Source of the DNA: Ancylobacter sp. IITR112
Lineage (GTDB): Bacteria > Pseudomonadota > Alphaproteobacteria > Rhizobiales > Xanthobacteraceae
Direction: 5' to 3'
Assembly (NCBI RefSeq): GCF_041415945.1
Contig: NZ_JBGCUS010000001.1
Coordinates: forward strand, 3,224,001 to 3,288,000
Length of the DNA stretch: 64,000 bases
Part shown: piece after piece, positions 51,633-60,036 of the stretch
How positions within the stretch are numbered: the stretch's first letter is position 1
How the letters are laid out: every line of letters begins with the position of its first letter
Translations under genes and position numbers: made by a program
Notes under the pieces: model-generated
Told to the model about the DNA's origin: nothing
The model's input: the letters and a program-made list of their open reading frames with translations, nothing else
Databases searched by the model: none

Positions 51633-51705
51633 GATTGCGCGAGGCTGGCCCTTTCCAGCCGGACGGCACGGAAGCCCGGCGCAAGCTTGCCGCGCCAGGG
51701 TGGCG
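51633..51705. promoter_or_regulatory. Two oppositely oriented FtcR-box candidates between motA and DUF1217
   Basis: Site A (51633-51649, plus strand) is GATTGC-GCGAG-GCTGGC, 41 bp from the motA start. Site B (51670-51686, minus strand) is GCTTGC-GCCGG-GCTTCC, 43 bp from the DUF1217 start. Each reads opposite to the gene it would serve. The segment 51670-51705 matches the flagellin element at 32 of 36 positions. Confidence 0.7.
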
Positions 51706-51729
51706 GCCGGACCGGAGCCGGGAACCGCC

Positions 51730-52494
51730 ATGACCACCACCTTCGCGACCTTTCAGTCGCTCACGCGCAACATGACCCGCACGCTGGCGCTGAAGGCCGC
51801 CGAGCCCTCGGTGGCGCTGGAGACGAAGTACTTTCTCGCGAACATCCCGAAGATCAAGACGATCGACGCCTTCCTCAAGAATACCCGCGTCTTCAACTAT
51901 GCGATGAACGCCTTCGGCCTCGGCGACATGGCCTATGCCAAGGGCTATATGCGCAAGGTGCTGACCGAAGGCATCGTCGAGCCGAAATCCTTCGCCAACC
52001 GTCTCAATGACGAGCGCTTCACCGCCTTCGCCAAGGCGTTCAATTTCGAGAGCTACGGCCCGCTGACCACCTCCCGCCCGGCGGCGCAGAAGGACGTGGT
52101 CGACGCCTATATCCGCCAGACGCTGGAAGTGGACGCCGGCGCGGAGAATGAAGGCGTGCGCCTCGCGCTCTATTTCCAGCGCGAGGCGCCGAAGGTGAAA
52201 TCGGCCTATGGGCTGCTCGCCGATCCGGCGCTGTGGAAGGTGCTGAAGACGGTCTACGGCTTTCCCACCGCCATGGCCTCGGCCGATATCGAGAAGCAGG
52301 CCTCGGCCGTCACCCAGCGGCTGAAGCTCGCCGACCTGCAGGACCCGACCAAGCTCGACCGGCTGATCCGCCGCTTCACCGCGCGCTGGGACGCCGACCA
52401 GGGCGTCGCCTCGCCGACCCTCGCGCTGTTTCGCACCAGCGGGGTCGGGACGGGCACCGGCATGGCGCTGCTGAACCTCAAATATGGAGGCTGA
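51730..52494 (+). CDS. DUF1217 family flagellar-cluster protein
   Basis: This protein has 254 residues, and the DUF1217 region makes up nearly all of it. Conserved parts are the helical TIDAFLKNTRVFNYAMNAFG and YGPLTTSRPAAQ segments and the C-terminal LDRLIRRFTARWDADQG. There is no signal peptide or membrane helix. It is the first gene of the DUF1217-flgF-fliI unit and is known from other rhizobial flagellar clusters, where its exact role is not established. Helical content and position suggest a rod, chaperone or basal-body role, which is inference. Confidence 0.85.
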   Translation: MTTTFATFQSLTRNMTRTLALKAAEPSVALETKYFLANIPKIKTIDAFLKNTRVFNYAMNAFGLGDMAYAKGYMRKVLTEGIVEPKSFANRLNDERFTAFAKAFNFESYGPLTTSRPAAQKDVVDAYIRQTLEVDAGAENEGVRLALYFQREAPKVKSAYGLLADPALWKVLKTVYGFPTAMASADIEKQASAVTQRLKLADLQDPTKLDRLIRRFTARWDADQGVASPTLALFRTSGVGTGTGMALLNLKYGG

Positions 52495-52497
52495 CGA

Positions 52498-53214
52498 ATG
52501 CCGAGCCTTTACGTCCCGCTGGCGGCGCAGGTCGCCACCGAGCGACGCATGGCGACCATCGCCAACAACATCGCCAATATGAGCACGCCCGGTTTCCGGG
52601 CGGAGGAGATCAAGTTCGAAAATCTCCTCTCCACCGTCGGCAAGGACGAGGTCGCTTTCGTCTCCGAGGGCGAGAGCTACACCTCACTGGTCGCTGGCCC
52701 GGCCATCTATACCGGCAATCCGCTGGATGTCGCCGTGCAGGGCGATAGCTGGTTCGCGGTGCAGACGCCGGCGGGGCGCGCCTATACGCGCGACGGGCGC
52801 CTGCACATCGCCCCGACAGGCGAGGTGCTCACCGTCGATAACCTGCCCGTGCTCGATTCCGGCGGCACCGCGCTGCTCATCGACCCCGCCGGCGGCGAGA
52901 TCAAGATCGGCGCCGATGGCGCGCTGACCCAGGGCGCGAACCGGGTCGGCACGCTCGGCCTGTTCACCCTGCCCGCCGGCGCGAAGCTGACGCGCCAGGG
53001 CAATGCGGTGATCCCCGACCAGGCCGCCCAGCCGGTGCAGGACTTTTCCATCTTCGGCGTACGCCAGGGCTATATCGAGGGCGCGAATGTCGATCCGATC
53101 ATGGAAATGACCCGGCTCATCGCCGTGCAGCGCACCTTCGAGATGGCGGCGCAGGCGGTGCAGCAGAGCGAGGACCAGACCTCGGAAACCATCCGCACGC
53201 TGGGGCCGTCCTGA
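52498..53214 (+). CDS. flgF: FlgF, proximal rod protein
   Basis: This rod subunit has 238 residues. The N-terminal signature is ATIANNIANMSTPGFRAEEI, the middle has LDVAVQGDSWFAVQTPAG, and the C-terminus has GYIEGANVDPIMEMTRLIAV. SD GGAGG lies before ATG 52498. It lies 1 bp before fliI. Confidence 0.95.
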   Translation: MPSLYVPLAAQVATERRMATIANNIANMSTPGFRAEEIKFENLLSTVGKDEVAFVSEGESYTSLVAGPAIYTGNPLDVAVQGDSWFAVQTPAGRAYTRDGRLHIAPTGEVLTVDNLPVLDSGGTALLIDPAGGEIKIGADGALTQGANRVGTLGLFTLPAGAKLTRQGNAVIPDQAAQPVQDFSIFGVRQGYIEGANVDPIMEMTRLIAVQRTFEMAAQAVQQSEDQTSETIRTLGPS

Positions 53215-53215
53215 G

Positions 53216-54538
53216 ATGAACACGCTGGCACGGCTGGAAGCGGCGGTTCAATCGGGCCTCGACGATCTGCCCTTCGTGCGCGTCTCCGGCGTGGTGCGCG
53301 AGGTGACGCCGACGCATTTCCGCGTGTCGGGCCTGTCCTCGCATCTCACGCTCGGCGCCTGCGTCGCGGTGGAGGGGGGCGGGCGCAACCTGATTGGCGA
53401 GGTGGTGCGGCTCGATGAGGGCGGCGCCACGGTGAAGCCGTTCGACGAGCGGATCGCCATCGGCCTCGGCGCGCCGGCGCATCTCGCCCGCGACCTCGCC
53501 TTCCGCCCGCATGAGGAATGGAAGGGCCGGGTGATCGGCGCGCTCGGCCAGCCGCTGGACGGGCTCGGCCCGCTCCCCCTCGGCGATGAGGCGCGCGCGC
53601 TCGAAGCCGACCCGCCGGAGGCGATGAGCCGGGCGCGCATCCACAAGCCGCTGCGCACCGGCGTGCGGGTGATCGACCTGTTCACCCCGCTCTGCGAGGG
53701 CCAGCGCATCGGCATCTTCGCCGGCTCGGGCGTCGGCAAGTCGACCCTGCTCGCCATGCTCGCCCGCTGCGAGGGCTTCGACACCATCGTCGTCGCGCTG
53801 GTCGGCGAGCGCGGGCGCGAGGTGCGCGAATTTCTCGAAGGCCCGCTGGCGCCCAACCGCCACCGCTCGGTCGTGGTGGTCGCCACCAGCGACGAGAGCG
53901 CGATGATGCGCCGCCTCGCGCCGCGCGCCGGCTTCGCGGTGGCGGAATATTTCCGCGACCGTGGTGAGCAGGTGCTGCTGATCATCGACAGCGTCACCCG
54001 CTACGCCCATGCCGCGCGCGATGTGGCGCTGGCGGCGGGCGAGCCGGCGGTGGCGCGCGGCTACGCGCCGAGCGTGTTCAGCACCCTGCCCCGCCTGCTG
54101 GAACGCGCCGGCCCCGGCCCGGAGGGCGCGGGGGCGATCTCCGCCATCTTCTCGGTGCTGGTGGATGGCGACGACCATAATGACCCGGTGGCCGACGCGG
54201 TGCGCGGCACGCTGGACGGCCATATCGTGCTCGACCGGGCGATCGGTGACCAGGGCCGCTTTCCCGCCGTGAACGTGCTGCGCTCGGTCTCGCGCCTCGC
54301 CGATCTCGTCTGGAGCCCGGAGGAGCGCGACCTGATCCGCCGCCTGCGCAGCCTCATCGCCCGCTTCGAGGACACGCGCGACCTCAGGCTGATGGGCGGC
54401 TACCACCCCGGCGCCGACCCCGAGCTCGACCAGGCGGTGAAGGTGGTGCCGCGCATCTATGAGGCGCTGTCGCAATATGCCGACGCCCCGCCGAGCCGCG
54501 AACCCTTCGCCGAACTCGCCCAAGCCATACGCGGCTAG
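53216..54538 (+). CDS. fliI: FliI, flagellar export ATPase
   Basis: This ATPase of the type III export apparatus has 440 residues. Walker A is GSGVGKST (170-177), Walker B-type strand is VLLIIDSVTRYAHA, and the signature PSVFSTLPRLLERAG is the F1/FliI-type motif. It forms a hexamer in the cytoplasm with FliH. The gene ends in a 14-bp tandem repeat that covers its stop codon. Confidence 0.96.
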   Translation: MNTLARLEAAVQSGLDDLPFVRVSGVVREVTPTHFRVSGLSSHLTLGACVAVEGGGRNLIGEVVRLDEGGATVKPFDERIAIGLGAPAHLARDLAFRPHEEWKGRVIGALGQPLDGLGPLPLGDEARALEADPPEAMSRARIHKPLRTGVRVIDLFTPLCEGQRIGIFAGSGVGKSTLLAMLARCEGFDTIVVALVGERGREVREFLEGPLAPNRHRSVVVVATSDESAMMRRLAPRAGFAVAEYFRDRGEQVLLIIDSVTRYAHAARDVALAAGEPAVARGYAPSVFSTLPRLLERAGPGPEGAGAISAIFSVLVDGDDHNDPVADAVRGTLDGHIVLDRAIGDQGRFPAVNVLRSVSRLADLVWSPEERDLIRRLRSLIARFEDTRDLRLMGGYHPGADPELDQAVKVVPRIYEALSQYADAPPSREPFAELAQAIRG

Positions 54539-54564
54539 CCATACGCGGCCAGCGATACGCCGCC
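54523..54564 (+). repeat. 14-bp tandem repeat across the fliI stop codon
   Basis: There are three copies of an AGCCATACGCGGC(T/C) unit (54523-54536, 54537-54550, 54551-54564, the last with two changes). The first contains the last codons and the first base of the stop. A second tandem pair, 16 bp each (54574-54605), follows in the same gap. Confidence 0.85.
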
Positions 54565-54598
54565 GCGCCAAAGACCGCCCACGCCTAGCACCGCCCAC

Positions 54599-54615
54599 GC
54601 CAGTCTCGCACAAGC
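54599..54615 (-). promoter_or_regulatory. FtcR-box candidate upstream of flgE
   Basis: On the minus strand this reads GCTTGT-GCGAG-ACTGGC. It is the weakest match of the family on its own but agrees with motA site A at 14 of 17 positions. It lies 42 bp before the flgE start and reads opposite to flgE, as at the other sites. Confidence 0.5.
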
Positions 54616-54657
54616 CTGACCGGCTCAACTGCGGCAACGACACCGAGGAGTGATGAA

Positions 54658-55914
54658 ATGAGCCTCTATGGCATGATGCGGACCGGCGTGTCCGGCATGG
54701 CGGCGCAGTCCAACAAGCTGGGCACCATCGGCGACAACATCGCCAATTCGGGCACCACCGGCTACAAGCGCGCCTCCACCGAATTCTCCAGCCTGCTGCT
54801 GCAGAGCGGGCCGGGCGAGTATAATTCTGGCGCCGTCAACACCAGCGTGCGCTATGCGGTGAGCCAGCAGGGCGCGTTCAACTATTCCACCTCGGCGACC
54901 GATCTCGGCATCCAGGGCAACGGCTTCTTCCTCGTCTCCGACGCCACCGGCACCTCCTATCTCTCGCGCGCCGGCTCCTTCACCGTGGATGCCTCCTCCG
55001 GCAATCTGGTGAACACCGCCGGCTTCACCCTGATGGGCTACGACATCACCAATGGTGATCCCAATGTGGTGCTGAACGGCGCGGGCGGGCTGAAGCCGGT
55101 GCGCGTCGCCGATGTGCGGCTCGCCGCCAACCCCTCGCGTGACGGCGCCTTCGCCGCCAACCTGCCGGCCGCCGACGAGGTGGTGACCGGCAGCACTCCG
55201 GCCGCCAATGTCGCCGGCTCGACCTACTCGCAGAAATCCTCGCTGGTGACCTTCGACAATCTCGGCAGCGAGGTCACGCTCGACATCTACCTCACCAAGA
55301 CCAGCGACAGCCCGATCGCCTGGGAAATGACCGCCTTCGACCGCGCCGACGCGGCGACCGGCGGCGGCTTCCCCTATTCCAGCGCCCCGCTCGCCACCCA
55401 GACGCTCGATTTCGACGGGCTCGGCAATCTCACCTCCACCCCCTCCATGGCGCTGAACGTCCCGGGCGGGCAGACGCTCACCCTCGACCTCACCGGTATG
55501 ACCCAGCTCGCCGACCGCTACACCCCGCTCAACGCCACGGTGGACGGCAACGCGCCCAGCTCGGTGTCGAGCGTCACCATCGACAAGGACGGCGTCGTCT
55601 CCGCCGTCGATCTCAACGGGCGCAAATCGCCGCTCTACAAGATCCCGCTCGCCTTCGTCACCAGCCCGGACAATCTGGCGCCGAAGGCCGGCAATGTGTT
55701 CGAGACGACGCGCGAATCCGGCGGGCTGCAGATCGGCTTCGCCAATGAGGGCGGGCTCGGCACCATGGTGTCCGGCGCCACCGAACGCTCGAATGTGGAT
55801 ATGGCGTCCGAACTCACCGAGATGATCAGCGCCCAGCGCGACTACACCGCCAACTCCAAGGTGTTCCAGACCGGCTCCGAACTGCTCGACGTGCTGATGA
55901 GCCTGAAGCGGTGA
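54658..55914 (+). CDS. flgE: FlgE, flagellar hook protein
   Basis: This hook subunit has 418 residues. The N-terminus GDNIANSGTTGYKRASTEF and the C-terminus with the MVSGATERSNVDMASELTEM helix are the conserved hook/rod modules. The central domain holds Gly/Ala/Thr-rich variable sequence. SD GAGGAG precedes ATG 54658. It is the first gene of the flgE-flgK-flgL-flaF-flbT-flgD unit. Confidence 0.95.
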   Translation: MSLYGMMRTGVSGMAAQSNKLGTIGDNIANSGTTGYKRASTEFSSLLLQSGPGEYNSGAVNTSVRYAVSQQGAFNYSTSATDLGIQGNGFFLVSDATGTSYLSRAGSFTVDASSGNLVNTAGFTLMGYDITNGDPNVVLNGAGGLKPVRVADVRLAANPSRDGAFAANLPAADEVVTGSTPAANVAGSTYSQKSSLVTFDNLGSEVTLDIYLTKTSDSPIAWEMTAFDRADAATGGGFPYSSAPLATQTLDFDGLGNLTSTPSMALNVPGGQTLTLDLTGMTQLADRYTPLNATVDGNAPSSVSSVTIDKDGVVSAVDLNGRKSPLYKIPLAFVTSPDNLAPKAGNVFETTRESGGLQIGFANEGGLGTMVSGATERSNVDMASELTEMISAQRDYTANSKVFQTGSELLDVLMSLKR

Positions 55915-55921
55915 TACGCCG

Positions 55922-57373
55922 ATGAGCCTGTCGCTCGCCCTCAACACCGCCCGGTCCTCGCTCGCGGCGACCTCGACCCAGATCGAGACCACCGCGCGCA
56001 ACATCGCCAATGCGGGCCAGCCGGGCTCCTCGCGCAAGATCGCCGTCACCACCACGGAGGCTTCCGGCGGGGCGACGGTGGTCACGGTCTCGCGGGCGAG
56101 CGACGGGCCGCTCTATACGCGCATGCTCGGGGCGACCTCCAACGCCGCCGACCGGCAGGCGGTGCTCGACGGGCTGGACCGCCTGCGCACCGGGCTTGGC
56201 GAGGCCACCGGGGAGACTGCGCCCGCCGCGCGCCTCGGCGCGCTGAGCGACGCCGTCACCCAGTTCGCCAATGCGCCGGACGATCCCGCCCTCGGCGCCG
56301 AATTGGTGACGAAGGCGCAGGATCTCGCCAGCACGCTCAGTTCCGCCGCCGCGACCGTGCGCGCCGTCCGCACCGATGCGGATGCCGGCATGGCGCGCTC
56401 GGTGGCGCGGGTCAATGATCTGCTCCGGCAGTTCGCCACCGAGAACGACACGGTGGTGCGGGGAACCGGCGCCGGCCGCGATGTCAGCGACGCGATGGAC
56501 CGGCGCGACACGCTGCTCGCCGGCATCGCCGAGGAAATGGGCGTCACCGCCGTCTCGCGCGGCAATAATGATCTGGTGCTCTACACCGATGGCGGCGCCA
56601 CCCTGTTCGAGACGACGCCGCGCAGCGTCAGCTTCACCACCACGCCGGTGCTCACCGCCGGCATGAGCGGCCAGGCGGTGATGGTGGATGGCGTCAGCGT
56701 CACCGGGGCGGACGCCACCATGCCGCTGCGCTCCGGCCGCCTCGCCGGCCTCGCCGAGCTGCGCGACCAGACCGCCGTGACGCTGGAGACGCAGCTTGAT
56801 TCCATGGCGTTCGCCGTGGTGCAGGCTTTCGCCGAAACGGACCAGAGCGGCGGCGGGGCGCCGGACGCGCCCGGCCTGTTCACCGATGGCTCGGCGAACC
56901 TGCCGACGCAGGCGACCGGGCTGGCGGCAAAGCTCACCGTCAATCCCGCCGTCGATCCCGCACAGGGCGGCACGCCCAGCCTGCTGCGCGACGGCGGCAT
57001 CAATGGCGCCGCCTATGTCGCCAATGCCGGCCCGGCGAGCTTCGCCGATGCGCTACAGGGCCGCAGCGCCGCTCTGGCCGAGGTGCGCAGTTTCGACCCC
57101 GCCTCGGGCATCCCCGCCCAGTCGACGCTGGCCGATTACGCCGCCGCCTCCACCGGCTGGCTGGAGGGCCAGCGCCAGCTCGCCGCCAACGCGGCGGAAA
57201 GCGAAACCGCCCTGCTCGCCCATGCCTCCTCGGCGCTCTCCAATGCCACCGGCATCAATATGGACGAGGAATATGCCCGCCAGCTCGACCTCGAACGCAG
57301 CTACCAGGCCTCGGCGAAGCTCATCGCCGTGGTCAACAGCCTGTTCGACGCGCTGTTCCAGGCCGTGAGGTAA
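55922..57373 (+). CDS. flgK: FlgK, hook-filament junction protein 1
   Basis: This junction protein has 483 residues. It has the N-terminal rod/hook signature (ARNIANAGQPGSSRKIAV), a heptad-rich middle (DGLDRLRTGLGEATG), and the C-terminal MDEEYARQLDLERSYQASAK motif of FlgK, ending in a helix. It lies 7 bp after flgE and 3 bp before flgL. Confidence 0.95.
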   Translation: MSLSLALNTARSSLAATSTQIETTARNIANAGQPGSSRKIAVTTTEASGGATVVTVSRASDGPLYTRMLGATSNAADRQAVLDGLDRLRTGLGEATGETAPAARLGALSDAVTQFANAPDDPALGAELVTKAQDLASTLSSAAATVRAVRTDADAGMARSVARVNDLLRQFATENDTVVRGTGAGRDVSDAMDRRDTLLAGIAEEMGVTAVSRGNNDLVLYTDGGATLFETTPRSVSFTTTPVLTAGMSGQAVMVDGVSVTGADATMPLRSGRLAGLAELRDQTAVTLETQLDSMAFAVVQAFAETDQSGGGAPDAPGLFTDGSANLPTQATGLAAKLTVNPAVDPAQGGTPSLLRDGGINGAAYVANAGPASFADALQGRSAALAEVRSFDPASGIPAQSTLADYAAASTGWLEGQRQLAANAAESETALLAHASSALSNATGINMDEEYARQLDLERSYQASAKLIAVVNSLFDALFQAVR

Positions 57374-57376
57374 GCC

Positions 57377-58426
57377 ATGCATTCCAGCTTCATCTCGACG
57401 CTGACGCTCAACAACTCCCCCCGCGCCGCGCTGCCGCGGCTGCAGAGCGAGCTTGCCAAGGCGAGCCAGGAACTGACCACCGGCCGGCGGGCCGATATCG
57501 GCCGCGATCTCGGCGTCGGCATCGGCGAGAACCTCACTTTGCGCCGCGACCAGACCTCGCTGCAGAGCCTGATCGACGGTAATGCCGCCACCGAGGCGTC
57601 GCTGGACCGCACCCAGACCGCGCTCGACGACATTCGCGGCCAGGCCGACAGCTTCCTCGCCGCCATGGTCGGCATCTCCGACGCCAATAGCGGCGCCCGG
57701 GTGCTCGGCGCGCAGGGCCGCGCCGCCCTCGACGCCCTCACCTCGACGCTCAACCTCACCGATGGCCGGCGCTATCTTTTCGGCGGGCTGAACAGCGGCA
57801 CGAAGCCGATGAACGGCTTCGACGAAGGCCCGCAGGCGGCCCTCGCCGGCGCCTTCGCCACCCGCTTCGGGCTCGATCCGGCCGACCCGTGGAAAGACCC
57901 GGCGGTGGCGCAGATTTCCGCCACCGATCTCGCCGATTTCATCGACACCACCCTCGCCGCCGCGTTCGAGGAGCCGGGCTGGAGCGCGACCTGGTCGGAC
58001 GCCGACAGCGAGAATCGCAGCGCCGCCATCTCCACCACCGCCCGCGTCGAGGTCGGGGCGAACGCCAACGAGCCAGCCATGCGCAAGCTCGCCATGGCAT
58101 ACACCATGATGGCGACGCTCGGGGGCACCGACATCAAGGGCGACGCGCTGAACATGGTGCTGGACCGCACGCGATCGCTGCTCGGCAGCGCCATTTCAGG
58201 CGTCACCGACATCTCGACCCGCATCGGTTCCGCCCAGAGCCGCATCGCGGCCGCCGACACGCTGATGCGTGGCGCCATCGACGCCACGGATCGCCGCCTC
58301 AATGCGCTCGAAGGCATCGACCCCGCCGAGGCCAAGACGCGCTTCGACACCATGACCACCCAGATCGAGATGTCCTATTCGCTGACCTCTCGAATACTGA
58401 AACTTTCCATCATGGATTACGTCTAG
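57377..58426 (+). CDS. flgL: FlgL, hook-filament junction protein 3
   Basis: This junction protein has 349 residues and is flagellin-like. The N-terminus has LQSELAKASQELTTGRRADI, and the C-terminal helix has ISGVTDISTRIGSAQSRIA and LTSRILKLSIMDYV. It lies downstream of flgK and before flaF. The end is close to the flaF start (16 bp). Confidence 0.94.
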   Translation: MHSSFISTLTLNNSPRAALPRLQSELAKASQELTTGRRADIGRDLGVGIGENLTLRRDQTSLQSLIDGNAATEASLDRTQTALDDIRGQADSFLAAMVGISDANSGARVLGAQGRAALDALTSTLNLTDGRRYLFGGLNSGTKPMNGFDEGPQAALAGAFATRFGLDPADPWKDPAVAQISATDLADFIDTTLAAAFEEPGWSATWSDADSENRSAAISTTARVEVGANANEPAMRKLAMAYTMMATLGGTDIKGDALNMVLDRTRSLLGSAISGVTDISTRIGSAQSRIAAADTLMRGAIDATDRRLNALEGIDPAEAKTRFDTMTTQIEMSYSLTSRILKLSIMDYV

Positions 58427-58442
58427 GACGAAAGGTCTAAAG

Positions 58443-58790
58443 ATGTACCGCTTCTCCTATGCCGAGATACTCGGCGATTCCGCCGCCGAAGGGCGCGACG
58501 AAGAGCGCCTCGCGCTCGACCGCGCCATCGACATGCTGACGCGCGCGCAGACGAACGGCCCGTCCTCGCCGGAGGCGGCCGAAGCGGTGCTCTATCTGCA
58601 GAAGCTCTGGGGCTTCCTCATTCGCGATCTCAGCGACCCGCACAACGAGCTGGCCGAACAACTGCGCGGCAACCTGATCTCCATCGGCCTGTGGGTCATC
58701 AAGGAGGCGGACCAGATCGTGCAGGAGCGCTCCTCCAATTTCGCCGGCCTGATCGAGGTCAACCGCTCCATCCGCGACGGGCTGATGTGA
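58443..58790 (+). CDS. flaF: FlaF, flagellin synthesis/secretion regulator
   Basis: This small cytoplasmic protein has 115 residues. It is needed for flagellin synthesis or secretion in alphaproteobacteria and acts together with FlbT. The conserved segments are YAEILGDSAAEGRDEERLAL and LQKLWGFLIRDLSDPHNELA. It lies between flgL and flbT, the usual place. Confidence 0.95.
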   Translation: MYRFSYAEILGDSAAEGRDEERLALDRAIDMLTRAQTNGPSSPEAAEAVLYLQKLWGFLIRDLSDPHNELAEQLRGNLISIGLWVIKEADQIVQERSSNFAGLIEVNRSIRDGLM

Positions 58791-58799
58791 GGCGATGCG

Positions 58800-59198
58800 A
58801 TGCAGATTTCCCTCAAGCCGGGTGAACGGCTGTTCCTCAACGGAGCGGTCATCCGCGTCGACCGGCGGGTGACGGTCGAACTGATGAACGACGTGGCCTT
58901 CCTGCTGGAGAGCCATGTGCTGCAGGTGGAAGACACCACCACGCCGCTGCGCCAGCTCTATTTCGTCGTGCAGATGATGCTGATCGAGCCGCACCGGCAG
59001 GCGCAGGCCCAGCGCCTGTTCCGCGAGCAGCTTGCCGCGCTCGTCGTCTCGTTCAGCACCGAATCGATGATCGCCGCGCTGACGCAGATCGGCGAACTCG
59101 TCGATGGCGGCCGTTATTTCGACGCGCTGCGCGCCATCCGCCGGCTGTTCCTCATCGAGGAAACCATTCTCGGCTGCGACGCCCCCCGCGCCGCCTAG
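58800..59198 (+). CDS. flbT: FlbT, flagellin translation regulator
   Basis: This protein of 132 residues binds the flagellin mRNA leader and represses or stimulates its translation, depending on species. Motifs are KPGERLFLNGAVIRVDRRVT and LRQLYFVVQMMLIEPHRQ. ATG 58800 follows flaF by 9 bp. Its stop lies at the edge of a palindromic repeat element. In this window the flagellin leader is about 170 bp when measured from the direct-repeat site. Confidence 0.95.
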   Translation: MQISLKPGERLFLNGAVIRVDRRVTVELMNDVAFLLESHVLQVEDTTTPLRQLYFVVQMMLIEPHRQAQAQRLFREQLAALVVSFSTESMIAALTQIGELVDGGRYFDALRAIRRLFLIEETILGCDAPRAA

Positions 59199-59287
59199 AG
59201 CGCGATCCGATCAGATTGAATCAATCTGATCGGTAAATCGCCCTCTAACTCTAAGATAGAGAACGCGTTATCCGCGTGCTCTAGAGC
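59195..59287. repeat. Palindromic REP-like element between flbT and flgD
   Basis: This 93-bp element is bounded by CTAGAGC at 59195-59201 and 59281-59287 (near-inverted arms with GCGCG/CGCGTG). It contains a perfect 12-bp inverted repeat (CCGATCAGATTG / CAATCTGATCGG, 59207-59233, 3-base loop) and a second CTCTA/TAGAG stem. Five T residues follow the right arm. Similar TAGAGC-GATC-type palindromes occur in many copies in rhizobial genomes, so this looks like a dispersed repeat that may also terminate or stabilise flbT RNA. Confidence 0.72.
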
Positions 59288-59364
59288 TTTTTCCGCGCCG
59301 CACCACCGCCGCCGCCGACGCCGCCGCTGACGCTTCTTGCGCGCGGCCCCAAGGGAGTTCCGCC

Positions 59365-59760
59365 ATGACCAGCATCAACGCCCTCGGTGGCAGCACGAGC
59401 GCGGCCGCGCCGGCCAAGTCGTCCGGCGACACGCTCGACTACAGCGCCTTCCTGCAGCTTCTCGTCGCCCAGATGAAGATGCAGGACCCGACCAAGCCGA
59501 TGGACAGCGCCCAGTATCTGGGCCAACTCGCCTCCTTCTCGCAGGTGGAGCAGAGCGTCTCGGCCAATGCCAAGCTCGACAGGCTGCTGACCTCCTCCGC
59601 GCTGCAGATCGCCGACGCCGCGGTCGGGCGCACCGTCACCAGCGCCGATGGCAGCGTGACCGGGCAGGTGGCCTCGGTGCGCATCACCTCGGAGGCGCCG
59701 GTCGCCACCCTCACCGACGGCCGGGAACTCACCCTCGGCGCCGGCATCCGGATCGCCTGA
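59365..59760 (+). CDS. flgD: FlgD, hook cap/assembly protein
   Basis: This hook scaffolding protein has 131 residues, short compared with the ~220 of enterics but usual in alphaproteobacteria. The signature LDYSAFLQLLVAQMKMQDPT is the FlgD N-terminal domain, followed by QYLGQLASFSQVEQ. AAGGGAG precedes ATG 59365. The Ig-like hook cap part is reduced to a short beta domain. Confidence 0.93.
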   Translation: MTSINALGGSTSAAAPAKSSGDTLDYSAFLQLLVAQMKMQDPTKPMDSAQYLGQLASFSQVEQSVSANAKLDRLLTSSALQIADAAVGRTVTSADGSVTGQVASVRITSEAPVATLTDGRELTLGAGIRIA

Positions 59761-59763
59761 GCG

Positions 59764-60030
59764 ATGAACGAGGCAGACGCCCTCGACATCGTCCAGGCCG
59801 CCATCTGGACCATCATCATCGCCTCCGGCCCCGCCGTCGCGGCGGCGATGCTGGTCGGCATCGGGGTGGCGCTGTTCCAGGCGCTCACCCAGGTGCAGGA
59901 AGTCACCCTCACCTTCATTCCGAAGATCATCGCGGTGCTCGTCGTCACCGCCCTCACCGCCACTTTCGTCGGCCAGCAGATCCTCGCCTTCACCCAGGAA
60001 ATCTACGGCCGCATCGGCACCGGATTCTGA
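59764..60030 (+). CDS. fliQ: FliQ, flagellar export gate protein
   Basis: This small two-helix membrane protein of 88 residues belongs to the export gate. It has the GIGVALFQALTQVQEVTLTF segment characteristic of FliQ. It lies 3 bp after flgD and 6 bp before flhA. Confidence 0.96.
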   Translation: MNEADALDIVQAAIWTIIIASGPAVAAAMLVGIGVALFQALTQVQEVTLTFIPKIIAVLVVTALTATFVGQQILAFTQEIYGRIGTGF

Positions 60031-60036
60031 AGCCCC

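Noticed and set aside
51633..51705. Sigma-54 promoter between motA and DUF1217
   Set aside because: A GG-N10-GC spacing can be found for motA only and does not match the TGGC/TTGC consensus; the other sites do not show it.
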